Source of the DNA: Phycisphaerae bacterium
GTDB taxonomy: Bacteria; Planctomycetota; Phycisphaerae; Phycisphaerales; UBA1924
Direction of reading: 5' to 3'
NCBI GenBank assembly: GCA_014192545.1
Contig: BJHL01000001.1
Location: forward strand, 668,380 to 732,379
Length of the DNA stretch: 64,000 bases
A program made the translations under genes and the position numbers. Position 1 is the first letter of the stretch. Each line of letters opens with the position of its first letter. The notes under the pieces were generated by a model that saw only the letters and a list, made by a program, of their open reading frames with translations, was not told the origin of the DNA and searched no databases. Below are positions 8,506 through 18,494 of the stretch, one piece after another.

Positions 8506-11502
8506 ATGGCAACTGGTCGTCTGGGCAGGAGTTCTTTGGTCTTCGGGCTGGCCGCGTTGTTGGTCGCCGCTGGAACCGCTGGCGTCACCGTCGCCCAAGA
8601 CGCACCCCCCGGTGCTCCCGCTGGCGCGCCAGCCGCGGAGAAGCCCGACTTCAAACCATGGGCCGAGGTGGGTAAGGGTTTCACCGAAGTCGAAAGTGCC
8701 GACGGCAAGAGTTTCTTCAAGCTATGGCGTAAGGACAAAGACAGCAGCCTGCTGGGCGAGCTGCCGCGCGGGTATGAAGGTCAGCGGCATTTCATCGCGC
8801 TGACCGTCGCAAGTGGCGAGGACTACGCGGGCTTGCAGTTTGGCGAGATGTATGTGTACTGGAAGCGATTCAACGATCGCCTGCTGCTGATTGAGCCCAA
8901 CGTCGAGACGCGCAGCACGGGCGATCAGGAAAGCAAGAGCAGCGTCCAGAACATCTTCACCGATCGCGTGGTGCTGGATATCCCGATCCTCACGATGGGT
9001 CCGGGCGGACAACCCGTGATTGATCTGCGCGAGCTTCTGGTGAATCGCGCGGCTTCCTTTTTCGGCCCGCGCATGAACGGCGCGAACACGCGCGTGGCGC
9101 AGATCAAGGTCTGCAAGAGCTTTGAAGAGAACAACGAAATCTCCTTCGAAATGCCCAACCGCGAAGGCCGCCTGCAGGAGTTTCACTACAGCCTGAGCAT
9201 CATCAAGGACAATCCCTCGTACAAGCCGCGCGTGGCAGACGCGCGCGTGGGTTACTTCACGACGGTGTATCGCGACCTTGGTAAATTCACGGACAAAGAA
9301 AAGTGGGTGCGCTACATCAACCGCTGGCACATTGAAAAGCGCGACCCCAAGCTCGCGATGAGCCCGCCCAAGGAACCGATCGTGTATTACCTCGACGCGC
9401 GCATTCCCGTGCGTTACCGCCAGGCTGTGCGCGAGGGCGTGCTGGGCTGGAACAAGGCCTTCGAGCAGGTTGGCATTCAGAACGCCATCGAGGTGTATCA
9501 ACAGGATGAAGTGACCGGGGCCCACATGGACAAGGACCCTGAGAACGTCAAGTACAATTTCATTCGCTGGCTCAGCAACGACATCGGCACCGCCATCGGG
9601 CCTTCACGCGTTCACCCGCTTACGGGCCAAATCCTCGACGCCGACGTGATTCTCACCGACGGTTGGATTCGTTACTTCTGGGCACAATTCAACGAAATCA
9701 TGCCCGAAATCGTCATGGACGGCATGAGCCCCGAAACGCTCGCGTGGCTCGAAACCCGCCCGCAATGGGACCCTCGCGTGCGCCTGGCTGATCCGGGCAA
9801 GCGTCCCATGATCCTCGCGGAGCGCGCGCGCAAGGGCATTCAAGCTTGGGGTGGCCATCCCATCGCTGTGACCAAGCACGAGCAGAGCGATCTCCTTGGC
9901 GAAGACGGCGGCCATGTGATGGACCGCATGATGGGCAACAACGAATACGACGGGCTCATCAATCGCACCAGTCAGGTCAACGGCTTGTGCCTCGCCGCTC
10001 GCGGCAAGGCTCTTGACATGGCCATGATGCGACTTTCGATGGAAGTGCTGGGCAATGACACCGCTTTCGACGAAGCGGCAGGTATGGCACAAGATGGCGA
10101 CAACGCCGGGGGCGATAACAAGGACGAAGAAAAGAAAGACGATAAGAAAGACGACAAGAAAAAGAAGAAAGCCGCCCCCGAGCTTGACGGCATTCCTGAT
10201 TGGTTTGTCGAACCCTTGCTGCGCGACTTGGTGCTGCACGAAGTTGGTCACACGCTGGGTCTGCGTCACAACTTCAAGGCCAGCACGCAGTACACCGTTG
10301 CCGAGATCAACAGCCCGCAAATCAAGGGTCAAAAGCCCTTCGCAGCGAGCGTGATGGATTACATCGGCCCCAACATGGCCATTGAAAACGGCAAGATCGT
10401 GGGCGACGTGTCCATGCTCGACATCGGCGTATACGACAAGTGGGCCATCGAGTATGGCTACACCATGGGCGACACTAAAGACGTGCTCAAGCGCGTCGGC
10501 GAACAAGGACTCGACTTTGGCACCGACGAAGATACGGCAGGCCCCGATCCGCGCTCGCGTCGCTACGACTTCGGCAAAGACCCCATCACTTGGAGCCAGC
10601 AGCGCATGGAGTTGGCCCGCTACCACCGCGCGCGACTGCTCGACAAGTTCATCAAAGATGGCGAAAGCTGGAGCAAGGTTCGCCGGGGCTACACCATCAC
10701 GCTGGGCATGCAAATGACCGGCGTGACCACCATGACCAACTGGGTCGGCGGCGTGCTCGTCAATCGTGACTTCAAGGGCGATCCGGGCAACCGCAAGCCG
10801 TTGACTGTTGTGCCCGCCGCTGAGCAGCGCGCAGCACTCAAGTTCGCGATCGACAACAGCTTCTTTGACGAAGCCTTCGGCCTAACACCCGAACTGCTCG
10901 AATACATGAGCAGCGACAAATGGCTCGACGCGGGCGGCATCAGCGAAGCGATTCAGGAAAATGCGTTTCCCATTCACGATCGCATCGGTGGCATGCAAGC
11001 CAGCGTGATGACGATGCTCCTCAACCCCACCACTGTTCGCCGAGTCTTCGACAACGAATTCCGTGTGCCCAGTGGCGACGACGCATTCACCTTGCCCGAA
11101 CTCTTCGACACCATCGGTGATGCGGCTTGGAAGGAGCTTGACAAAGGCCCCAGCGGCTCGAGTGCGCGCAAGCCCTACATCAGCAGCCTGCGCCGCAACC
11201 TGCAGCGTGAATACATCGATCGCATGATCGACCTTTCGCTGCCGGGCGGATCGTTTGGCGAAGTCGCCAAGCCCGTGAGCAATCTCGCAACTAAAGAGCT
11301 GCGTCAACTTGTCGACAAGATCACCGGCATCATCGGCAAGGAGGGCAAAGACAGCAGCGGGCTTGATCCCTACAGCTATGCTCACCTGTCCGAAGCCAAG
11401 ATCCGCATCGAGAAAGCACTCGACGCGCAGTACATCTACAACGCCGACCAAATCGGCGGAGGCGGCTTCGGTGGCTTCTTCTTCGGTCGCGAAACCAAAT
11501 AA
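8506..11502 (+). CDS. Secreted zinc-dependent metalloprotease (DUF5117/DUF5118 type)
   Basis: About 998 residues. An AAGGAG ribosome site six bases before the ATG and a typical signal peptide (SSLVFGLAALLVAAGTAGVTVAQ) fix the start. The zinc motif HEVGHTLGLRHNF near residue 577 is the extended metzincin-like HExxHxxGxxH, whose three His bind zinc and whose Glu is catalytic. The region before it (GEDYAGLQFGEMYVYWKR..., YYLDARIPVRYRQAVREGVLGWNKAFEQ) matches the large DUF5117-containing proteases of planctomycetes and Bacteroidota. An unusual Asp/Lys-rich insert (DDKKDDKKKKK) sits just ahead of the zinc site, near residue 550. Probably a periplasmic or exported peptidase; the substrate is unknown. 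A strong terminator follows. Confidence 0.87.
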   Translation: MATGRLGRSSLVFGLAALLVAAGTAGVTVAQDAPPGAPAGAPAAEKPDFKPWAEVGKGFTEVESADGKSFFKLWRKDKDSSLLGELPRGYEGQRHFIALTVASGEDYAGLQFGEMYVYWKRFNDRLLLIEPNVETRSTGDQESKSSVQNIFTDRVVLDIPILTMGPGGQPVIDLRELLVNRAASFFGPRMNGANTRVAQIKVCKSFEENNEISFEMPNREGRLQEFHYSLSIIKDNPSYKPRVADARVGYFTTVYRDLGKFTDKEKWVRYINRWHIEKRDPKLAMSPPKEPIVYYLDARIPVRYRQAVREGVLGWNKAFEQVGIQNAIEVYQQDEVTGAHMDKDPENVKYNFIRWLSNDIGTAIGPSRVHPLTGQILDADVILTDGWIRYFWAQFNEIMPEIVMDGMSPETLAWLETRPQWDPRVRLADPGKRPMILAERARKGIQAWGGHPIAVTKHEQSDLLGEDGGHVMDRMMGNNEYDGLINRTSQVNGLCLAARGKALDMAMMRLSMEVLGNDTAFDEAAGMAQDGDNAGGDNKDEEKKDDKKDDKKKKKAAPELDGIPDWFVEPLLRDLVLHEVGHTLGLRHNFKASTQYTVAEINSPQIKGQKPFAASVMDYIGPNMAIENGKIVGDVSMLDIGVYDKWAIEYGYTMGDTKDVLKRVGEQGLDFGTDEDTAGPDPRSRRYDFGKDPITWSQQRMELARYHRARLLDKFIKDGESWSKVRRGYTITLGMQMTGVTTMTNWVGGVLVNRDFKGDPGNRKPLTVVPAAEQRAALKFAIDNSFFDEAFGLTPELLEYMSSDKWLDAGGISEAIQENAFPIHDRIGGMQASVMTMLLNPTTVRRVFDNEFRVPSGDDAFTLPELFDTIGDAAWKELDKGPSGSSARKPYISSLRRNLQREYIDRMIDLSLPGGSFGEVAKPVSNLATKELRQLVDKITGIIGKEGKDSSGLDPYSYAHLSEAKIRIEKALDAQYIYNADQIGGGGFGGFFFGRETK

Positions 11503-11561
11503 GAACACGAGGGCGCAAACCTTCGAAAAAGCTCGCAGTCTCGCAAACTAGTTCATGCCAC

Positions 11562-11591
11562 AAGCCGCCGGGTGCAGACCCGGCGGTTTTT
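11562..11591 (+). terminator. Rho-independent terminator after the metalloprotease gene
   Basis: CCGCCGGGT (11565-11573) pairs perfectly with ACCCGGCGG (11578-11586) around a GCAG loop and is followed by five T. It lies between the convergent metalloprotease and HD-GYP genes; the T-run is on the plus-strand side. Confidence 0.9.
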
Positions 11592-11608
11592 CGTTTCATT
11601 GTGAACTT

Positions 11609-13012
11609 CTAGGCCGCTTCCGCCGGCGGCAACTGCTCCTGCGAACCGTCCTCAACCTTCGCCACCTCCGGTTTCACATCGTGCTTGGCGTCTTTTTTGG
11701 CGTCCGGCTTCAAATCTGCATGCACACGATTCTCCATCGAGCGATACAGCGCCAGCAAATCAAACTCCCCATGCTCGGCAGGCTCAAAGTTGTCGCCGCT
11801 CACATCTTCGCCGTCCATCGCGATGATCGAGACATCCCGATGCTCACGCAGATCGATGCGAACAACCTTGCCGCGTTGCTTCATCGGTCTGGGGTCAAAC
11901 TCTTGCAGCACTTCCACCAGCGGCTTGCAGGGGTTGTTGACATCCCAGCTCACAACCACCGCATCTTGCTGGGTGCTCAGCCGCACTACGCTGCCCGGCG
12001 CGTACGCCGGAATCACACTCATAAGCGCCTTGAACACAACCGGGTCAAACTTCTTGCGCATGGGCTCATCCAGCATGTGCCGCAGCGCCCGCACCGTCGG
12101 AATCGTCGGCGTGAGTTTCGAATTGCTCCCCGGCGCGTGCGCAGGGTTCTTGATGCGCGAGAATGTCTCTGCCGCCGCGACGATGCGGGCAAGCACATGC
12201 ACATCACGCTCAGCCGCAGGTCGCGTGCCGCCGCGAAGGCTGGGCCGCTCAGGAAACCCGGTGCCATCCCAAGCCTGATGGTGGTGCAGCGCGATGATCG
12301 CGGCAGTCGGATCAAGCACGCCTCGCATCATGTCGTAACCCAGCGCGGTATGCGTGCGCCATTCAGGATCGGTTGTGTCGAGCGTTGCGTTGTAGCGATC
12401 AAGCGCAGCCTGTGATACGCGCAACATGCCGATGTCGTGCAGCAACGCGCCGATGCCAAGACTCGTCAAGTCTTTCGCGCGTCCGGCTGGCAGCGATCTG
12501 CGCTCGCGCACAAGATAAAAATCCAGTCGCATGCCCATCATGAGGCTGAGCGCTGCGACGTTGCCGCTGTGCCGCACGAACGGCTTGTCAGCGTGCGCCA
12601 CCTGCGAAATCCACAATGCGCTCTGCGGACTATCCGCCAGATGTCGCGTCACACTCAGCAGTGCTTTCTTGCACGCATAAAAATCAATCTCGACTGTGTT
12701 GCGCACCATCGCCTGATCGATCACGTTGCCGATGCGAGTCGTCAGCGTGCGATAGTTGGCCATGAGCTGCGGATCAACAAACCGCACGAGATGCTCGAGG
12801 CCCGGATAGCGAATCCACACTTCATGAATGCCAAGCTGCATCAAGTGCGGAATCGAGTACGCATCCAGCGGCGCACCCTGGCGCAGCAATACCACATCAG
12901 GATGCCCTGGATGGTGAATCGCCATCGCGACTTCCATTCCTGGTCGAGCGTGTTGGAGCAACAGACGCAGCACGACATAGCTATCGGTACTTTGCAAGCG
13001 GGCGCGAAGCAA
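11609..13012 (-). CDS. HD-GYP domain protein, probable cyclic-di-GMP phosphodiesterase
   Basis: About 467 residues. The HD-GYP catalytic domain spans about residues 140-300: HSGNVAALSL, the LLHDIGM metal-binding His-Asp pair, and HHHQAWDGTGFP, which corresponds to HHExxDGxGYP with Phe replacing Tyr. Such enzymes hydrolyse c-di-GMP to pGpG or GMP and control motility and surface behaviour. The N-terminal 130 residues contain an ARPGMEVAMAIHHPGHPDVVLL element common before HD-GYP domains. No receiver domain is present, so input is unknown. The start is uncertain: a TTG at 13012 or a nearby GTG are options, since the first ATG (12937) would cut the N-terminal element. The last 50 residues are Lys/Asp/Glu-rich. 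Confidence 0.85.
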   Translation of the reverse strand: MLRARLQSTDSYVVLRLLLQHARPGMEVAMAIHHPGHPDVVLLRQGAPLDAYSIPHLMQLGIHEVWIRYPGLEHLVRFVDPQLMANYRTLTTRIGNVIDQAMVRNTVEIDFYACKKALLSVTRHLADSPQSALWISQVAHADKPFVRHSGNVAALSLMMGMRLDFYLVRERRSLPAGRAKDLTSLGIGALLHDIGMLRVSQAALDRYNATLDTTDPEWRTHTALGYDMMRGVLDPTAAIIALHHHQAWDGTGFPERPSLRGGTRPAAERDVHVLARIVAAAETFSRIKNPAHAPGSNSKLTPTIPTVRALRHMLDEPMRKKFDPVVFKALMSVIPAYAPGSVVRLSTQQDAVVVSWDVNNPCKPLVEVLQEFDPRPMKQRGKVVRIDLREHRDVSIIAMDGEDVSGDNFEPAEHGEFDLLALYRSMENRVHADLKPDAKKDAKHDVKPEVAKVEDGSQEQLPPAEAA

Positions 13013-13091
13013 GCTTCAGCCCACAACGGGGATTCGTCCGCGAGCGCAACAGTCAGGCAAGCGAGGCAACTTCGTCGTGAAATCTCGGACG

Positions 13092-13934
13092 TTACTCGGG
13101 ACGGACCTTGCGAACGAGCGGACGAAGCTGCTTCTGCGGAGCTTTCCAACCAGCTGGCCGCTGCGCGATGAGATACCACGAATCTCGCCAGCCCGGCACA
13201 ATAGCGGTGACGGCCTCGTACACCTTCTTGACAACTGGCGACAGTTGATACGTCATGTAGTGGTAAGTCTGCAGTTCCACGATGTTCAACCCCAGGCACG
13301 CAGCCAGTTGAACCAGATCATCACGGCAGTATTCACGCCGATGCCCGCGCCATGTGCCCTCCGACCAGTAGTACTTGTCAAAGGGCGGGTGATTCGTCTG
13401 CCCTCGCAGTAACGAAATCCGCTTGCGAATGTTCACCGCGCTGGGCACGCTGATATACACATAGCCGCCGTCACGCACCAAAGCGGTAAGCGACACCATG
13501 AGTTCTCGCGGCGAGTCAATCAGATGCTCGAGCACATGGTGCGACATGACCATGTCAAATTGTCCCTGTGCCCACGGCCAGGGCTTGCCCTGTTCGCTCA
13601 AAAAGAAATCCACTTTCCAACGCGCCATAAAACGCAATATGCGATCGCGCATATTGCCCGCCAGGTGCCACTCATCACACAGGTCGTCCGTTGCCGACAT
13701 GCGGTATCCCAACCCCGCAAGCACGGCGGCGGCATCACCAGGACCACTACCGAAGTCAAGAATAGTCGAGCCGCGTGGCAGGTATTTCTCGATCCGACGA
13801 ACCGCAAATCCAGCGGCATCGTCGAGGCTCGTTCCCATGTACTCAACAACGGGGAGCGAAGCCTCGACCTCCTGGATGACCCTGGACAGCTCAGCATCGC
13901 TGATGGACGCAGTGTTGGTAGTCGGTGTTGCCAT
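13092..13934 (-). CDS. Class I SAM-dependent methyltransferase
   Basis: About 280 residues. Motif I LDFGSGPGD near residue 56 binds S-adenosylmethionine; FDMVMSHHVLEHL near residue 125 and LVRDGGYVYISVPS are the later motifs of the Methyltransf_11-like fold. The HHVLEH pattern and the C-terminal region (REYCRDDLVQLAACLGL) resemble methyltransferases found in polysaccharide and surface-glycan clusters. The neighbours fit that: it lies 21 bases downstream of a sugar-nucleotide epimerase, on the same strand. The acceptor, perhaps a sugar hydroxyl, is inferred only from context. Confidence 0.8.
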   Translation of the reverse strand: MATPTTNTASISDAELSRVIQEVEASLPVVEYMGTSLDDAAGFAVRRIEKYLPRGSTILDFGSGPGDAAAVLAGLGYRMSATDDLCDEWHLAGNMRDRILRFMARWKVDFFLSEQGKPWPWAQGQFDMVMSHHVLEHLIDSPRELMVSLTALVRDGGYVYISVPSAVNIRKRISLLRGQTNHPPFDKYYWSEGTWRGHRREYCRDDLVQLAACLGLNIVELQTYHYMTYQLSPVVKKVYEAVTAIVPGWRDSWYLIAQRPAGWKAPQKQLRPLVRKVRPE

Positions 13935-13955
13935 ACACGCAGGATAGTTGCAAAT

Positions 13956-15269
13956 TCACCTGCGAGACGCTTGCCGCTTCGCGAGTTTCTTGCCCGCCTT
14001 CTTCGCGACCTTCTTTATCGCCTTTGCGGGTTTTGTCGCCTGGGCGTTCTTCGCCGCAGGTTTGGCTTTGCTGGCCTTGCCCCCAGCCTTACCTGCAGTG
14101 CCGTAGCCCGCCGGAATGCCCTGCGTCCATGTCGTCATGTTCTTGCTCTCGGGGTTGTAGCCATCACCCGGAATCGGATGGCTGCCCTTGGTGAACGTGC
14201 TGATGCTCGACAGGTGCGCGGTCTTCGCGTTGTACTTCGCGAGGAATTCCTTTTCAATCCAGCGGTACGTGCGCTCCATGCCGTCGCGCAGGCGCGTCGA
14301 AGGTTCCCAGCCCAGGTACTTCTGAATCTTGGTGTTGTCGCTGTTGCGACCGGCCACGCCCTTGGGCGCGTCGAGCTTGTAGTTGCGCTTGAGCTTGATG
14401 CCCGCGATCTCTTCCGCGATGCTCACAAGCTGGTTGATGCTCACCAGTTCGCTGCTGCCCAGGTTGATGGGCTCGAGAATGCTGCTGTGCGTGATCATGT
14501 TGATCCCGCGCACGCAGTCGTCAACAAACATGAAGCTGCGCGTCTGCGTGCCGTCGCCCCAGATTTCAATCTCGTGCTTGCCGCTGACTTTCGCCGCAAT
14601 CACCTTGCGACAAATTGCCGCAGGCGCCTTCTCGCGGCCACCTTCCCACGTGCCTTCGGGACCATACACGTTGTGGAAACGCGCCACGCGCGTGTGCATG
14701 CCAAAGTCCTCGCGGAAGTGCCGGCACATGCGCTCGCTGAAGAGCTTCTCCCAGCCGTAGCCATCTTCAGGCAGGCCCGGGTACGCGTCCGCTTCTTTCA
14801 ACGCCGTAATGTCCGCGTTCTTCTGCTTATCCGCGTTGTACACGCACGCCGAGCTCGCGTAGAAGAACCGCTTCACGCCAGCTTCTTGCGCCGCCAGCAG
14901 CATGTGCGTGTTCGTCAGCACGCTCAGCATGCACAAGGCCTTATTGTTCTCAATGAATCCCATGCCGCCCATGTCGGCCGCAAGTTGATACACCTCATCC
15001 GCCCCCGTGCTCAAGCCGCGACACACCTTAAAGTCCCGGCAGTCGCCCTTGATCGAGCCGGCGTGATTCTCGACATCGCGGAAGACCTGATACCACTCAT
15101 CCAGCGGCTTGATATCCGCAACGCGAATCTTCTTGACGCCCATCGAGCGGAAGAAGTTGACCAGATGCCCGCCGATGAACCCGCCGCCGCCAGTGACGAC
15201 AACCGTCATGTCTTTGTTGATCTTCACGCCACCAGTCAGCGAATCACCGTTTGAGGAAGCTTGGGCCAC
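13956..15269 (-). CDS. GDP-mannose 3,5-epimerase-like NAD-dependent epimerase with Lys/Ala-rich tail
   Basis: Extended SDR of 437 residues. GGGGFIGG near residue 28 is the NAD-binding loop and YGWEK near 170 the catalytic Tyr-Lys. The stretches VYQLAADMGGMGFI, ENNKALCMLSV and RFHNVYGPEGTWEGGREKAPAAICRKV are strongly like plant and bacterial GDP-D-mannose 3',5'-epimerases. The enzyme part ends near residue 385; the last 50 residues are a basic low-complexity tail (KASKAKPAAKNAQ..., KKVAKKAGKKLAKRQ) like a histone-H1 or AlgP tail, which is not part of the family. The start is GTG at 15269 with an AAGGAG site just upstream. The methyltransferase follows 21 bases downstream; a second epimerase lies 246 bases upstream. 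Confidence 0.82.
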   Translation of the reverse strand: MAQASSNGDSLTGGVKINKDMTVVVTGGGGFIGGHLVNFFRSMGVKKIRVADIKPLDEWYQVFRDVENHAGSIKGDCRDFKVCRGLSTGADEVYQLAADMGGMGFIENNKALCMLSVLTNTHMLLAAQEAGVKRFFYASSACVYNADKQKNADITALKEADAYPGLPEDGYGWEKLFSERMCRHFREDFGMHTRVARFHNVYGPEGTWEGGREKAPAAICRKVIAAKVSGKHEIEIWGDGTQTRSFMFVDDCVRGINMITHSSILEPINLGSSELVSINQLVSIAEEIAGIKLKRNYKLDAPKGVAGRNSDNTKIQKYLGWEPSTRLRDGMERTYRWIEKEFLAKYNAKTAHLSSISTFTKGSHPIPGDGYNPESKNMTTWTQGIPAGYGTAGKAGGKASKAKPAAKNAQATKPAKAIKKVAKKAGKKLAKRQASRR

Positions 15270-15505
15270 ACGAAACTCCTTTAGCAGACAAAGTCAGTCA
15301 GAGCCAAAATCTCTCGCCGCTCCCGCCGTTCCCCTGAGCGATGACGAAGGAAGGGATGATAGAAAAGCGATTGCCGCGCAACACGCGAAAATCGGCGCTA
15401 CATCGCCGAGTTTTGCGAGTTCATGACGAAGTGTTATGGATCGGTAAGCCAGGCTCGCACCTGAAGGACGTTTGCCGCAGTGCCCCAGACTTTCCTGCAC
15501 GAGTG

Positions 15506-15526
15506 GCACGGGCTTTCAGCCCGTGC
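15506..15526. repeat. Perfect 9-bp inverted repeat at the end of the epimerase gene
   Basis: GCACGGGCT (15506-15514) and AGCCCGTGC (15518-15526) form a hairpin with a three-base loop, overlapping the epimerase stop codon at 15516-15518. There is no T-run on either side, so it is either a Rho-independent-like stem lacking its tail or a REP-like palindrome. A related GGCAC...GTGCC stem occurs at 32009-32031. Confidence 0.6.
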
Positions 15527-16478
15527 GAGCCAACAACCACGCCGCCGTCCGCGCAACCCCCTGCGAAATAGACACCTGCGCCCGCCACCCCAGCACGTGT
15601 TCCGCCAACGCCGAGTCCAGCACCCGCCGCGGTACGCCGTCTGGCTTGCTCGCATCCCACAGGGTTTGCCCAGCAAACCCCGTCGCGTCGGCACAAGCCT
15701 GGGCAAGTTCCCGAATCGAAACCTCCGCCGGCCCCGACAAATTGATCGCCGTATGCCCCGCCGCGTCGAGCTCATCAACACGCTCGCTCGCGATTGCAAT
15801 CGCCTCCGCCGCGTCTTGCACGAACAGAAAATCTCGCACCGCCGACCCCGTGCCCCAGTTGGTCACGTTCGCTGCGCCGCTGCGAACCGCGTCGACATAT
15901 CGCTCAATCATCGCGCCCGCCGCGTGGCTCTTGAGCGGATCACCAAAAGCATCGCGCGGGCCGTACAGATTCGTTGGAATGATGCACACCGCCCGCAAGC
16001 CACGCTCGCGCGCCGCCAGCATCGCGCGATACGTCTCGCGCTTGGCTTCGCCATACCACCGTGTCACCGGATCAAGTTCACCCGCGAGCACATCCACTTC
16101 GCGATATGGCTGCGGAGCTGCTACACCATACATGCACATGTGACCAACACAGATCAAGCTCGGCCGATCCGCATCACGCATCGCAAGCATCGCCCGCACG
16201 AGATTCACGCCGCCAAGATTCTCGTGATACATCCGCTCGCCAAAAGCCTTGCACATGCCAAGGCCACCCGACAAGCCGGCGACGTGAACCACAACTTGCA
16301 ACCTTCCGCTCGCAGCAGCACTGCTCGTTGCATCTCGCAACATCGCCTTCACAGATTCGACCGAGCGCAGCGTTTCACGCGTATTCGCCGGCGTTGCCAC
16401 ATCATGCCCCCGCGCGCGCAATACATCCACCACATGCGAACCCAAAAATCCCGCCGCCCCCGTCACAAGCACGCGCAT
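15516..16478 (-). CDS. NAD-dependent epimerase/dehydratase, GDP-fucose-synthase-like
   Basis: 320-residue extended SDR: GAAGFLG at residues 7-13, VVHVAGLSGGLG, the active-site strand ICVGHMCMYG, and YGEAK near residue 142 as the catalytic pair. NLYGPRDAFGDPLKSHAAGAMIERYVDAV is reminiscent of WcaG-type enzymes. It begins only nine bases after the rho stop codon and is therefore probably co-transcribed with rho, an odd partnership. Its paralogue is at 6241-7254; the two may act on different nucleotide sugars. The substrate is not certain. A perfect hairpin overlaps its stop codon. Confidence 0.78.
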   Translation of the reverse strand: MRVLVTGAAGFLGSHVVDVLRARGHDVATPANTRETLRSVESVKAMLRDATSSAAASGRLQVVVHVAGLSGGLGMCKAFGERMYHENLGGVNLVRAMLAMRDADRPSLICVGHMCMYGVAAPQPYREVDVLAGELDPVTRWYGEAKRETYRAMLAARERGLRAVCIIPTNLYGPRDAFGDPLKSHAAGAMIERYVDAVRSGAANVTNWGTGSAVRDFLFVQDAAEAIAIASERVDELDAAGHTAINLSGPAEVSIRELAQACADATGFAGQTLWDASKPDGVPRRVLDSALAEHVLGWRAQVSISQGVARTAAWLLARTG

Positions 16479-16487
16479 CGCGTCACC

Positions 16488-17978
<1,491 letters not shown>

Positions 17979-18494
17979 CCATGACTCCAGAAAACTCGAA
18001 AGGCCATTGGCGCTTCGATACCGCCGCGTGGGCGCAGAGGCACCACGCGAGTTGTCAAACGATTCCTGGTTGACCCATCCACGCCGCGCTACAAAGCAGC
18101 GGCAGACAGGCACCAGAAGCAAAAACCACACATGCGATACGCGTTTGGCGTATCCAAAACAGCCCTAAGCCAGCCCCAGATCAACAAGACTCACGCAAGA
18201 CGACGCGTGCAGGCAGGCAGCAAGCTACAAGCAGAACTCCCTTTCCAGGCGCAAACTTCTCCCCACGAGAATGCACCATCTTTAGAAAAGGGCGACATTC
18301 GGCGTCATGAGTCGCACCGGAACTGCCCGCAAATCGTACCATACAAAATAGCCGGCGTTGCACACCCGGACACAGAATTGCGATGATGCTCCAGTCCTTT
18401 CGGTTACAAACAGGGTCTGGCTGCATCAAGTGCTGTTACAATCCGATATCTTCTTTGCCCAACGTCCCAGATCGCCGATTTCTCTGTTTTCGCC
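17979..18494. other. Divergent regulatory region between rho and ptsI
   Basis: 516 bases with no gene I can support. It must hold the promoters and leaders for rho (minus) and ptsI (plus). The minus-strand frame of rho stays open to 18131 but lacks a credible start. No tRNA or known riboswitch was recognised. Because Rho often autoregulates through its leader, the 150-300 bases before the rho start are a plausible place for such control; this is inference. Confidence 0.4.
18434..18442 (+). promoter_or_regulatory. Possible extended -10 promoter for ptsI
   Basis: TGTTACAAT fits the extended -10 pattern TGnTATAAT at four of six hexamer positions plus the TG. No good -35 is seen. It is about 52 bases before the ptsI start. 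Confidence 0.35.
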
